A stretch of DNA of 10,448 nucleotides. Source: an uncultured Alphaproteobacteria bacterium (GTDB taxonomy: Bacteria > Pseudomonadota > Alphaproteobacteria > Rs-D84). Under the pieces are notes generated by a model. That model saw nothing but the letters and a program-made list of their open reading frames with translations, was not told where the DNA came from and did not search any database. Of the stretch, positions 1-5,736 are shown piece by piece. Location of the stretch: positions 1 through 10,448 of the forward strand of contig CALCEG010000072.1 of assembly GCA_937900435.1 (NCBI GenBank). The letters are read 5' to 3'. The first letter of the stretch is position 1. Every line of letters starts with the position of its first letter. The position numbers were made by a program, and so were the translations under genes.

Positions 1-273
1 GGGACGAACCTCAATAGATCTTGAATTGCCGTCCATACTAAAAAATGCCTCACCAGATTCTGGAGCATTAACTAAGTTATTAAAGTTCTCTTGGAGCAGA
101 TTGATCTTGTTTTCCAAAGATATAAACGATGGAATAGCATATTGAGTATCTGCTATAGTAACCGCTAAATGATTATGAGGGGTAGAAAATGAATTATTAA
201 GAGCTTGCAAAATTTCCAAATTGGTCTGAGTTAGCTTTTGCAACTTTACAACACTTTCTGTTAAACTTGCCAT
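1..273 (-). CDS. Unrecognised protein, 3' end outside the window
   Basis: An open frame of 91 codons starts with ATG at 273 and runs off the left edge. An in-frame TAA lies seven codons upstream, so this ATG is a natural start, although the Shine-Dalgarno sequence is weak (A-rich). The protein begins MASLTESVVKLQKLTQTN and looks helical and polar for the first 30 residues. It then contains ISLENKINLLQENFNNL (about 51-67), a coiled-coil-like stretch, followed by a Gly/Ser/Asp-rich segment (SMDGNSRSIEVRP). There is no signal peptide or membrane segment. The style recalls phage virion proteins, but that is only an impression and I cannot name a family. It is divergent from the ORF at 392, and both probably come from the same foreign segment. 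Confidence 0.6.
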   Translation of the reverse strand, partial: MASLTESVVKLQKLTQTNLEILQALNNSFSTPHNHLAVTIADTQYAIPSFISLENKINLLQENFNNLVNAPESGEAFFSMDGNSRSIEVRP

Positions 274-298
274 TGTTATCAGTTTTTTTCTTTAGATC

Positions 299-368
299 AA
301 TAATAATGATGAAAACCATGTTTCTCAAAACGTTCTCTTGAGAAATTGTGTAGAATGTCATTATTATT
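299..368. repeat. Nested inverted repeat between divergent ORFs
   Basis: Two perfect inverted repeats share one centre near 333. The inner pair is TTTCTCAA (321-328) with TTGAGAAA (338-345), 8 bp. The outer pair is AATAATAATGA (299-309) with TCATTATTATT (358-368), 11 bp. The segments between them do not pair well. The element fills most of the intergenic gap between the ORF ending at 1 and the ORF starting at 392. It could be a regulator-binding or cruciform site, or an RNA hairpin in either leader; a terminator is less likely because both genes point away from it. Confidence 0.55.
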
Positions 369-391
369 TTAATAATTTTAAGAGACAAATT

Positions 392-805
392 ATGGAGATA
401 CTAAGCGATATAAATTTTACTATACCAAAGGATACATCGGTTAAATCCATATATACTGAGGGAGACACTTTGAAGAATCAGACTATGATATCTAAAGTGA
501 GAACTAATCGTGAGTATTTATTGTCGTCTGAAATATCCAATGAATTAAATACCTATGCTAATTGGGGACCGTTTGCTACTTTTAATGATGCATTCGATCA
601 CAAATATGATACTGGAAAAAAAGGTAGTCCTCTTAAGGATGGGGATGTTGGCGCCCCCGGTGTGAGATCTATTTTTAATAAGATGGGTGCTGTGCTCGTG
701 GGAAACACCAATAATGACATCATCACCAACATAAATATCACTAGGAGCAACAGTCACATTCACTTTAGAATCACGTTTATTTACAGTGAAGTTAGCAGTA
801 GTTGA
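392..805 (+). CDS. Unrecognised ORF, truncated by a probable sequence junction near 700
   Basis: The likely start is ATG at 392, preceded by a weak AAGAGA. A TTG at 338 in the same frame lies inside an inverted repeat and is a poor start. Codons to about 700 read as a soluble, charged protein beginning MEILSDINFTIPKDTSVK and reaching GVRSIFNKMGAVL. From there to the stop at 805 the frame is merely the antisense of an archaeal adhesin coding region on the other strand, so the last ~35 residues are not native. The family is not recognised. It is divergent from the ORF at 1-273 and probably shares its origin. Confidence 0.45.
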   Translation: MEILSDINFTIPKDTSVKSIYTEGDTLKNQTMISKVRTNREYLLSSEISNELNTYANWGPFATFNDAFDHKYDTGKKGSPLKDGDVGAPGVRSIFNKMGAVLVGNTNNDIITNINITRSNSHIHFRITFIYSEVSSS

Positions 806-1234
806 ATTGAATCTGTACTTGTCATCACCAGGATATGTTGCAACAACAGTCTTATTGCCGAATGTAATTTGAGGTATGTAGAATGTTGCATTACCATTAA
901 CAGTGCTGTTAGTGAATTCCATACCATTGATTTCAATAGTCACATTTTCAGTTACATCACTAGGAACAGTCACAATCACTTTAACAGTATCATTAACAAG
1001 AATACTGGTATCGTTAACAACTGTGATTGCAATAGGAGTGTCGACTTTACTTACTGCGAATCTGGTTTGAACTGTCTTATTCGCATATTTATCATCACCG
1101 AAGTAAGCAGTAACATTGTAAACTCCCTCTTTAAGGGTTGAAACATTATTCAATACAGCTTTGCCTCCACTAATAGTGGCAGTGTAGTTGGTTCCGTTCA
1201 ATTCAATGATGACTTTACCGGTATTGTTGTTAGA
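700..1234 (-). pseudogene. Internal fragment of a methanogen-type adhesin with Ig-like repeats
   Basis: On the minus strand the frame reads NNNTGKVIIELNGTNY starting at about 1234, so it begins upstream of any usable start codon. It then gives two similar modules of roughly 90 residues. Each carries a GDDKY motif (YFGDDKYANKT; YPGDDKYRFNS), a linker of the type FAVSK or FTVNK, and VTVPSD or VTVAPSD. Asn-X-Thr/Ser sequons are very dense. These traits match the extracellular adhesin-like proteins of Methanobrevibacter and Methanosphaera. There is no start, signal peptide or anchor. The match stops near 700 (DDVIIGVS), where the frame runs on into nonsense to about 545. Both ends look like breakpoints, and neither flank is archaeal. 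Confidence 0.8.
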
Positions 1235-1512
1235 CCATATTCGTCATCAATAAAACTGTCGTCGGAACCTGCACGAGCATCGCCCACGTACAAAATGTTT
1301 ATTGTTTCACTACCGTCTTCATCAATAAAAATGTAAGTGCCGTCTTCTTTGCGCCTAACTTTACCAGCATCAACAAAACGTCGCAAATGATAGAGTATCG
1401 CAGATTTTAATTTTTGTGGGTCTGCATGTATCCCATTGACTATTTCCGTCAGCCCCATGGAATGCTGGGCATTGGACCGCAAAAATGTCAAAATTTCTTC
1501 TTTAAGCGTCAT
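1198..1512 (-). CDS. Winged-helix regulator-like protein, C-terminus lost at a junction
   Basis: The start is ATG at 1512 with a GAAGAAGAGA-type purine tract upstream. Residues 1-62 look like a winged helix: KEEILTFLRS, then GLTEIVNGIHADPQKLKSAILYHLRRFVDAGKV as the helix-turn-helix, then RRKEDGTYIF as the wing. Residues 70-92 (NILYVGDARAGSDDSFIDDE) resemble the start of the peptidase S24 region of LexA/CI-type repressors (Y-G-x-A-x-A-G-x-x-x-x-F-x-D-D). That match is suggestive only. From about 1236 the frame passes into adhesin DNA read out of frame, so the last 12 residues are spurious and the catalytic Ser/Lys region, if there was one, is missing. It is divergent from the gene at 1675 and could be its regulator. 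Confidence 0.6.
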   Translation of the reverse strand: MTLKEEILTFLRSNAQHSMGLTEIVNGIHADPQKLKSAILYHLRRFVDAGKVRRKEDGTYIFIDEDGSETINILYVGDARAGSDDSFIDDEYGLTTIPVKSSLN

Positions 1513-1534
1513 AAAAATTCTCTTCTTCGCATCA

Positions 1535-1543
1535 ATTATAACA
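1535..1543 (-). promoter_or_regulatory. Extended -10 promoter of the winged-helix gene
   Basis: Reading the minus strand, TGTTATAAT gives a perfect -10 hexamer with the TGn extension. A start near 1528 would leave a leader of about 15 nt before the ATG at 1512, room for the GAAGAAGAGA tract. The -35 region is only a T run, which is acceptable for an extended -10 promoter. Confidence 0.5.
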
Positions 1544-1589
1544 TAAAAAAAACAAATAAAAAAGCAGAATTTTGTCTTCGTGTTCTATA

Positions 1590-1637
1590 AACGAATAGAA
1601 TTCTCTTGACTTGGTGAACGAATATGGTATAACGAAT
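1590..1637 (+). promoter_or_regulatory. Three direct AACGAAT repeats, possible operator
   Basis: AACGAAT occurs at 1590-1596, 1617-1623 and 1631-1637. The first two are followed by A, the third by G. The last two lie in the spacer and over the -10 of the plus-strand promoter, and the first lies just upstream of its -35. This is where a repressor of the 1675 gene would bind. The divergent winged-helix gene is the obvious candidate protein, by position only. Confidence 0.4.
1606..1633 (+). promoter_or_regulatory. Sigma70-type promoter of the 309-residue protein gene
   Basis: TTGACT (1606-1611) and TATAAC (1628-1633) are separated by 16 bp. A start near 1640 would give a leader of about 35 nt. 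The leader carries a strong ribosome binding site AAGGAAAGG (1658-1666), 8 nt before the ATG at 1675. Confidence 0.6.
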
Positions 1638-1674
1638 GGTGAATAAAATTAACACATAAGGAAAGGTTTATAAT

Positions 1675-2604
1675 ATGCGATTAGGCGAATTAAAAAACAT
1701 AATAGCGTGCGTTTTGGATAAGGATCACAAAATTCAAATAGATTCTACACCAAAACATGGTAACCAGTTATACGAAATTAAGAACTATGGCCCGCTAATG
1801 GGTGCTTTACAAGTTTTGAAGCAACAGGGGTGGAATAAACTTGCTTACGGCAGTGTAGAACAAATTTTGACGGAGTACGGAGATCAACAAACGGTGCAGT
1901 TGATTAGTGCGCAGGAATACACAAACTTAAGGCAATATGTATCGCAGATTAACCCCCAAATCCCTGTGTTTTATGGAATGTTGGAAACCATGGTTGAGGC
2001 CCAAGATGAAAAAATAATAAACATTAGATTACCAGAGCGTTCATGTAACACGTTGGCCGAGTTGAATGAGTTTAATAAAGATATTGATTTGCTCTTAAAA
2101 ACAATATCTGTTGATGGTGATTACAAGTTTGAGGGGTTTGATGTAGGAACTAGTTGGTATGAAATTTTGATCATAGGCTTAATGACCTACAGGCTATTTG
2201 TCGGGGCTATTGATCTTGCACAACATTTTTTTGTGACAAGAGAACGGTATTACAAATCAGAAAAAGCAAAAATCCATTATCAAGCCGCCATGAAGAAAGA
2301 GGCTACTGATGAAGAATTAAGAGAGTATGTGGCCACCGTAAAGAAATTAGAATTACGAGCTAGAGCAAAAGAATTGATGAAAAATCTTGATATAGAAGAA
2401 AATAACCACGAAGTAGAAGGCAAGATTGTAAAAACGGTTGAAATGCTAGAAAAGCAAATGGAACAAGGAACGGAATTTCATCTGTCTTTGAATCCGCCAA
2501 CGTTTGTGCAAGAGCAAGACGGAAAAATTTCCATAAACTATGAACAAATTCGTGCGTTGCAGACTGAAGAAGCACAGCAGATAGAAGATCATCGGGACGA
2601 ATGA
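1675..2604 (+). CDS. Unrecognised 309-residue protein with one membrane-like segment
   Basis: The start is fixed by AAGGAAAGG 8 nt upstream and by a good promoter. Residues 1-155 look like a mixed alpha/beta soluble region. It includes SVEQILTEYGDQQTV, a long helix around ETMVEAQDEK, and NIRLPERSCNTLAELNEFNKDIDLLLKTI. GYKF-like beta residues with EGFDVGTSW (about 153-161) lead into a hydrophobic stretch YEILIIGLMTYRLFVGAI (about 162-179), long enough for one membrane or buried helix. Residues 185-309 are highly charged and helical, likely coiled coil, and rich in Lys/Glu. There are no catalytic motifs that I recognise. A terminator follows at 2619, so it is probably transcribed alone. An association with a mobile or defence region is conceivable from the setting but not shown. 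Confidence 0.8.
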   Translation: MRLGELKNIIACVLDKDHKIQIDSTPKHGNQLYEIKNYGPLMGALQVLKQQGWNKLAYGSVEQILTEYGDQQTVQLISAQEYTNLRQYVSQINPQIPVFYGMLETMVEAQDEKIINIRLPERSCNTLAELNEFNKDIDLLLKTISVDGDYKFEGFDVGTSWYEILIIGLMTYRLFVGAIDLAQHFFVTRERYYKSEKAKIHYQAAMKKEATDEELREYVATVKKLELRARAKELMKNLDIEENNHEVEGKIVKTVEMLEKQMEQGTEFHLSLNPPTFVQEQDGKISINYEQIRALQTEEAQQIEDHRDE

Positions 2605-2618
2605 ACAGAAAATAAAAT

Positions 2619-2654
2619 TCAATGACGTTTTGATGTGCGTCATTGAGTTTTTTT
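2619..2654 (+). terminator. Intrinsic terminator after the 309-residue protein gene
   Basis: TCAATGACG (2619-2627) pairs perfectly with CGTCATTGA (2638-2646) across a 10-nt loop and is followed by GTTTTTTT. It lies 14 nt after the TGA stop. Confidence 0.85.
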
Positions 2655-2659
2655 ATAAT
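2630..2659 (+). promoter_or_regulatory. Candidate promoter embedded in the terminator
   Basis: TTGATG (2630-2635) lies in the terminator loop, and TATAAT (2654-2659), a perfect -10, overlaps the end of its T tract, with an 18-bp spacer. A start near 2666 would fall at the ribosome binding site of the next gene, giving a leader of about 12 nt. The -10 is strong; the -35 is moderate (4 of 6). Confidence 0.4.
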
Positions 2660-2677
2660 AGACAAAGGGGATAAAAC

Positions 2678-2866
2678 ATGAATGAAATGACAGATAAATT
2701 AGATTTGATAATTCAACAAAACGAACAATTGGTTTCGGTATTGGCAACACTGATACGCACACTGGAAAGTAAGGGTGTTTTTACCAAAAAAGATTTTGAA
2801 AAAAATGTCGCGTTTGGGAAGCAGTTGCAACAGATGAATTTGGTTTTCGGGATTTATAAAAAATAA
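2678..2866 (+). CDS. Small coiled-coil protein of unknown function (62 aa)
   Basis: ATG at 2678 is preceded by AAAGGGG (2664-2670) with a 7-nt spacing, a convincing ribosome binding site. Residues 1-32 (MTDKLDLIIQQNEQLVSVLATLIRTLESKG) form a heptad-like amphipathic helix with Leu/Ile/Val at a/d positions, suggesting oligomerisation. The C-terminal half (FTKKDFEKNVAFGKQLQQM) is basic and helical. There is no signal peptide or membrane helix. Proteins of this shape are frequent in prophages and other mobile elements, but I cannot assign a family. It sits after the terminator of the preceding gene and may be expressed from its own promoter. Confidence 0.65.
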   Translation: MNEMTDKLDLIIQQNEQLVSVLATLIRTLESKGVFTKKDFEKNVAFGKQLQQMNLVFGIYKK

Positions 2867-2932
2867 GCAACACCACCGAAGTGTTCATTCTTTGCACACA
2901 TCACAAAAATCTATACGACAAGAGCATTAAAA

Positions 2933-3316
2933 ATGTTAAATGAATTCTTTAATCAACAAGTACACAATCAAGCCGAATTGCTTAAATTTGGCTTGTGTGG
3001 TTTAAAAGCCAATGGTTATGATACAGACAACTATGAAAATGGCATATTTCTGATTGGGTATCGGGCATTAAATGTGTGTGGCAGCTATATAATGTACGGT
3101 TATACAGGTGCAAATATTGACTTGGCGGAACAGCAATTATGTGCGGCTGTGCAATATATTGATGATATGGATTTAACCCATTCTGTTCATAATTTACGAC
3201 AGAATCCGACCCTGGACCATTTACAACGTGCATTTGTGGCATTTGATAATCCTTTCCGCAAACATCAAATACAAAACACTACCAAGAAGTATTTTGAAAA
3301 ATCACTCAGAAATTGA
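2933..3316 (+). CDS. Unrecognised 127-residue protein
   Basis: The ORF starts at ATG 2933 with only a weak AAGAG upstream. The protein looks helical and globular, with LLKFGLCGLKANGYDTDNYENG (17-38), a Tyr/Gly-rich hydrophobic patch IGYRALNVCGSYIMYGYTGAN (41-61) and a charged C-terminal tail. Four cysteines are spread without a metal-site pattern. A weak hairpin (AACAC/GTGTT, 2869-2885) lies between it and the preceding gene. An overlapping minus-strand frame (2982-3242) is shorter, has no ribosome binding site and is His/Pro-rich, so I take the plus frame as the gene. Function unknown. Confidence 0.5.
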   Translation: MLNEFFNQQVHNQAELLKFGLCGLKANGYDTDNYENGIFLIGYRALNVCGSYIMYGYTGANIDLAEQQLCAAVQYIDDMDLTHSVHNLRQNPTLDHLQRAFVAFDNPFRKHQIQNTTKKYFEKSLRN

Positions 3317-3334
3317 TTATAAAAAATCGGCGTA

Positions 3335-3389
3335 AAATGGGGTGCTGTGTAGCGGCTGTGTAAAACACAGACCAGCTTAAACCCCATTT
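3335..3389. other. Long imperfect hairpin, possible structured RNA or element end
   Basis: The left arm AAATGGGGT-GCTG (3335-3347) pairs with CAGC (3373-3376) and ACCCCATTT (3381-3389), with TTAA (3377-3380) bulged out. Inside it, GG-CTGTGT (3354-3361) pairs with ACACAG-A-CC (3365-3373) around an AAA loop; the innermost pair set competes with CAGC for C3373. GCTGTGTA occurs twice (3344-3351, 3355-3362), so an alternative register is possible. No T tract follows on either strand, so it is not a standard terminator. It lies 18 nt after the stop of the 127-residue gene, in a 337-base interval without a coding gene. Confidence 0.45.
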
Positions 3390-3496
3390 GAAGCCTTTGT
3401 TCATCAAAAACAGTGCCAATTTTAATATCAGAAAAATCCCAGATTTACAGGGTGTTCGGAACTAAATCAAGTTATAGGAAGATTGAGTCGTTTGTG

Positions 3497-3534
3497 TTAA
3501 CAGTCCGTTGTTCTAGCGACTGAACTATGCCCGA
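3497..3534 (-). pseudogene. tRNA-Asn(GTT) 5'-half fragment
   Basis: Read on the minus strand from 3534, the sequence has a 7-nt acceptor 5' strand TCGGGCA, then TA, a D-arm GTTC-AGTCGCTA-GAAC, and ACGGA followed by an anticodon loop CTGTTAA with anticodon GTT. This matches the conserved 5' half of bacterial tRNA-Asn (the E. coli gene reads TAGTTCAGTCGGTAGAAC then CGGACTGTTAA, from memory). Similarity ends at the anticodon loop. The expected TCCGT strand, T-arm GGTTCGAATCC and TGCCCGA acceptor strand are absent downstream, so it cannot form a mature tRNA. It is either a decayed gene or a scar of recombination at the anticodon loop. Confidence 0.65.
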
Positions 3535-3604
3535 ATAGCGAACAGAATAATATTATAATCACTGGTCAAAGAGTTTACAGACATCGGATAGAATGGTAAA
3601 TCCA

Positions 3605-3634
3605 TTGACAACGCCACAACAATCGTGACACAAT
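3605..3634 (+). promoter_or_regulatory. Candidate promoter of the Gre-like gene
   Basis: A perfect -35 TTGACA (3605-3610) is followed after 18 bp by CACAAT (3629-3634). A start near 3641 would leave a short leader containing AGGTG (3645-3649), 4 nt before the ATG at 3654. The -10 is weak. Confidence 0.4.
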
Positions 3635-3653
3635 ACGCAAAAGCAGGTGCAAT

Positions 3654-4154
3654 ATGAAAATTTTTGTGACAAAAGAATACGTTGATAAATCTCAACAGAA
3701 AATCCAAAAGATTCAAGACCGACTGGCCCAGATTCGCAGCGATAAAAACGCCGCATATACCGAAGATACAAACACATGGCACGATAATTTTGCCTATGAA
3801 CATTTAACCCGGGAAGAAAAGCAGACCGAAAAACTGTTGACGGATTTAATAACCGATTTAGATAATATGCTGATTGTTCCAAATGGAAAGCCTGCCATCA
3901 CAGAAAACGTAGGTCTGAACTGTTGGGTATGCGTTAGACAGGAAAATGAAGATACAGGCACAGAAACACTATGCAGGCTGGGGATTGTGCCACTGGGTGC
4001 AGAAGATATACCCCAGAAACTGTATGCGTATAATATGCCACTGATTCAGCCGTTGCTGGGATTGTCCGTCGGGGATGAAACGACAGTATCTGTTCCATCG
4101 GGGGAAATCCGTATGACAATTCTTTCCGTTGAACCAATTTTGCCAAAAAAATAA
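3654..4154 (+). CDS. GreA/GreB-family transcription factor-like protein
   Basis: At 166 residues the length fits the family (about 158). Residues 8-75 form the N-terminal coiled coil: KEYVDKSQQKIQKIQDRLAQI, a turn, then REEKQTEKLLTDLITDLDNM. Residues 80-166 resemble the C-terminal FKBP-like domain of Gre factors, with the signature MPLIQPLLGLSVGDETTVSVPSGE and a closing beta strand MTILSVEPI. GreA and GreB cleave backtracked RNA through acidic residues at the coiled-coil tip (D-L-K-E). The matching turn here is NTWHDN (40-45), which keeps one acid (D44) but has Thr where the first Asp belongs; D38 lies just outside. It may therefore be a Gre paralogue that binds the RNA polymerase secondary channel with altered cleavage activity. 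It is convergent with the operon ending at 4171. Confidence 0.7.
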   Translation: MKIFVTKEYVDKSQQKIQKIQDRLAQIRSDKNAAYTEDTNTWHDNFAYEHLTREEKQTEKLLTDLITDLDNMLIVPNGKPAITENVGLNCWVCVRQENEDTGTETLCRLGIVPLGAEDIPQKLYAYNMPLIQPLLGLSVGDETTVSVPSGEIRMTILSVEPILPKK

Positions 4155-4165
4155 ATATCAAAATC

Positions 4166-4183
4166 AGAAATTATATAATTTCT
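4166..4183. terminator. AT-rich palindrome between convergent genes, weak terminator
   Basis: AGAAATTATATAATTTCT is a perfect 18-bp palindrome that spans the TAA of the minus-strand operon (4171-4173) and starts 12 nt after the Gre-like gene. On the minus strand it is followed by GATTTTGATATTTATTTTTTT, a T-rich tail. The stem is AT-only except for two G-C pairs, so termination would be weak. Confidence 0.35.
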
Positions 4184-4953
4184 AATTCAATTCCAACAAT
4201 GCCGTATTTTGATTCCATTTCTGCATCGTAAAAATTTTTAATCGCGGACATCAATGCGTTCAGACTTGCAAACCCTGTGCGTGGCATACTAATCTTGGTG
4301 TTCAGGTCTGCAAAACTTTTCGCAATGTGCATGCGCACTATTTTTGCGCGAATATAATCGTTGCGGTTTTGCGCGTTGAAAATCAAGACGATGTCGCCAT
4401 TGTGCATCCTGCGGCGTTTTTCGTCGTATAAACGCAGTTCTATGTCTTTTTCGCCCGATTTTACCATTTCATAGTATTCGGGGCGCAAACTCATTGAAAA
4501 ATGACAGTTGATATTTGGCAAAATGTGCGCTGCATAAAATTCACGCATATCGTCAAAAGGTGTGATTTCAGGGCTTAACAATTCGTCAGTACCCAGCCAC
4601 ACAACCGATGTATCTTCGGGGCGGTCTTCACAGAATGTCAGTTCCATATCATCCGGAATGTGAACGATGTAAAAGTGATGTTCTTCGGCATAGGCGCCAC
4701 GTTTTTGTGCACGTTCTGGGGTCGGATGGCGGAACGCGTATGGAACCGGTATTTCAACCGCTTTGTTCGCCATGGGCGTCGCCGCACTGCCCAGTTCTTC
4801 GGTCAATTCCCGATGCAATGCCGCCTTAAAATCTTCGCCATCGTCCAGCCTGCCACCAATTGGACCGTATCCGTTTTCACCGTATTTCAGCAGTGCCACT
4901 TTGCCATCACGCACTGGTATAATGTATGCTGAATAACTGATATCTTTTATCAT
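4171..4953 (-). CDS. Nudix hydrolase fused to an ASCH-like domain
   Basis: Two domains in 260 residues. Residues 1-145 are a Nudix hydrolase; the box is complete at 34-56 (GRLDDGE, seven residues, then RELTEELG), so the Mg2+-binding glutamates are present. This family hydrolyses nucleoside diphosphates linked to another group. Residues 152-260 look like an ASCH domain (EYYEMVKSGEKDIELRLYDEKRRRMHNGDIVLIFN), the PUA-like fold known from RNA-linked proteins and from YqfB, which hydrolyses N4-acetylcytidine; the K-x-I-E-x-R motif is visible. The pairing suggests sanitising modified nucleotides, which is inference. Start ATG 4953 has AGGGGAAA upstream and follows the phosphorylase stop by 12 nt, so it is the last gene of the operon. 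Confidence 0.85.
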   Translation of the reverse strand: MIKDISYSAYIIPVRDGKVALLKYGENGYGPIGGRLDDGEDFKAALHRELTEELGSAATPMANKAVEIPVPYAFRHPTPERAQKRGAYAEEHHFYIVHIPDDMELTFCEDRPEDTSVVWLGTDELLSPEITPFDDMREFYAAHILPNINCHFSMSLRPEYYEMVKSGEKDIELRLYDEKRRRMHNGDIVLIFNAQNRNDYIRAKIVRMHIAKSFADLNTKISMPRTGFASLNALMSAIKNFYDAEMESKYGIVGIELEII

Positions 4954-4965
4954 CTTTGTTTTCCC

Positions 4966-5736
4966 CTAGATTTGTAGCAGAATGTCCTTTATTTGTGAGC
5001 GGACAGCATGGTATTTCGCACGCATATCATCACTTCGTCCAATCCAGTGTTGCCCAACCGCCGAATTATCAGACACAACTAACAATGCCGATGCCGATTT
5101 CCCAATGATTTTCATCGCCTTGAAAAACGTGGCAGTTTCCATTTCTATCAGTTGCGCGCCCATATCACGAAATTCGTCCAGGTGCGCGTATTCGCATGTG
5201 ATACTGTCAACCGATATCAGTGTGGCGTCCTTGGTCGGCTGACCAATACTTGCGCAAAATTCCAACAGTTTAGCGTTTAATTCTGGGGACGAATATGTGC
5301 GTTCAAACATTTTTGCATGGGTTATCTTGTCGTCCAGATACAGCGTTGCACCATTGCCAGATATAGAACACGTTGGAATAACAACGTCGCCAATTTCAAG
5401 TTCTGGGACCAATGAGCCAACCGAACCAATAAATACAAACTGTTCACAATTAGCAGAATGGCACGATAGACAAAAATCAACTATGCTTGGCGCACCAACC
5501 TGTAATTGAATATACAAGTACGACTTGCCGTTATGTTTAATGCGATATGAATTTGAAAATCTGTCAGAATATACTTCAGACACATCCGATGCGGCGCAAT
5601 CAAACACCTTGTCAAAGTGCCAAGACGGCGCAATAAAAATGCAATCAAAATGTTCTGTTGATGATATGCCGTACAGTTGTTGCAACATATCCACGCAAGC
5701 TATATTATCCTGACATGATTTGATTATCTTATTCAT
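4966..5736 (-). CDS. Nucleoside phosphorylase (PNP/UDP family 1)
   Basis: Phosphorolysis of nucleosides to base and (deoxy)ribose 1-phosphate is the expected reaction. The family motifs are visible in 256 residues: FVFIGSVGSLVPELEIGDVVIP (100-121), the phosphate/ribose-side glycine region, then ISVDSIT (174-180), LIEMETATFF (196-205) with the ribose-binding Met-Glu pair, and LLVVSDNS (218-225) with the Asp that contacts purine N7 in PNP-type enzymes. The N-terminal 30 residues are unusual. Purine versus uridine preference cannot be decided here; the Asp in SDNS leans towards purine. The start codon overlaps the stop of the upstream Nudix gene (ATGA at 5733-5736), so the two are translationally coupled. 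A good AGGGGAAA ribosome binding site also precedes it. Confidence 0.85.
   Translation of the reverse strand: MNKIIKSCQDNIACVDMLQQLYGISSTEHFDCIFIAPSWHFDKVFDCAASDVSEVYSDRFSNSYRIKHNGKSYLYIQLQVGAPSIVDFCLSCHSANCEQFVFIGSVGSLVPELEIGDVVIPTCSISGNGATLYLDDKITHAKMFERTYSSPELNAKLLEFCASIGQPTKDATLISVDSITCEYAHLDEFRDMGAQLIEMETATFFKAMKIIGKSASALLVVSDNSAVGQHWIGRSDDMRAKYHAVRSQIKDILLQI

Noticed and set aside
197..388. Minus-strand 63-codon ORF
   Set aside because: It overlaps the better-supported minus-strand frame from 273 and the nested inverted repeat, and its residue composition is that of AT-rich noncoding DNA.
545..700. C-terminal extension of the adhesin frame to 545
   Set aside because: Residues after DDVIIGVS lose the repeat pattern and are antisense to a plausible plus-strand coding frame; they are read-through across a junction.
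2678..3316. Toxin-antitoxin pair formed by the 62- and 127-residue proteins
   Set aside because: Sizes and order would allow it, but there is a 66-nt gap, no coupling, no recognised toxin motif and no DNA-binding motif in the small protein.
3525..3882. Two overlapping minus-strand ORFs opposite the Gre-like gene
   Set aside because: Both are antisense to a protein with a clear Gre-type C-terminal domain, and neither has a ribosome binding site.
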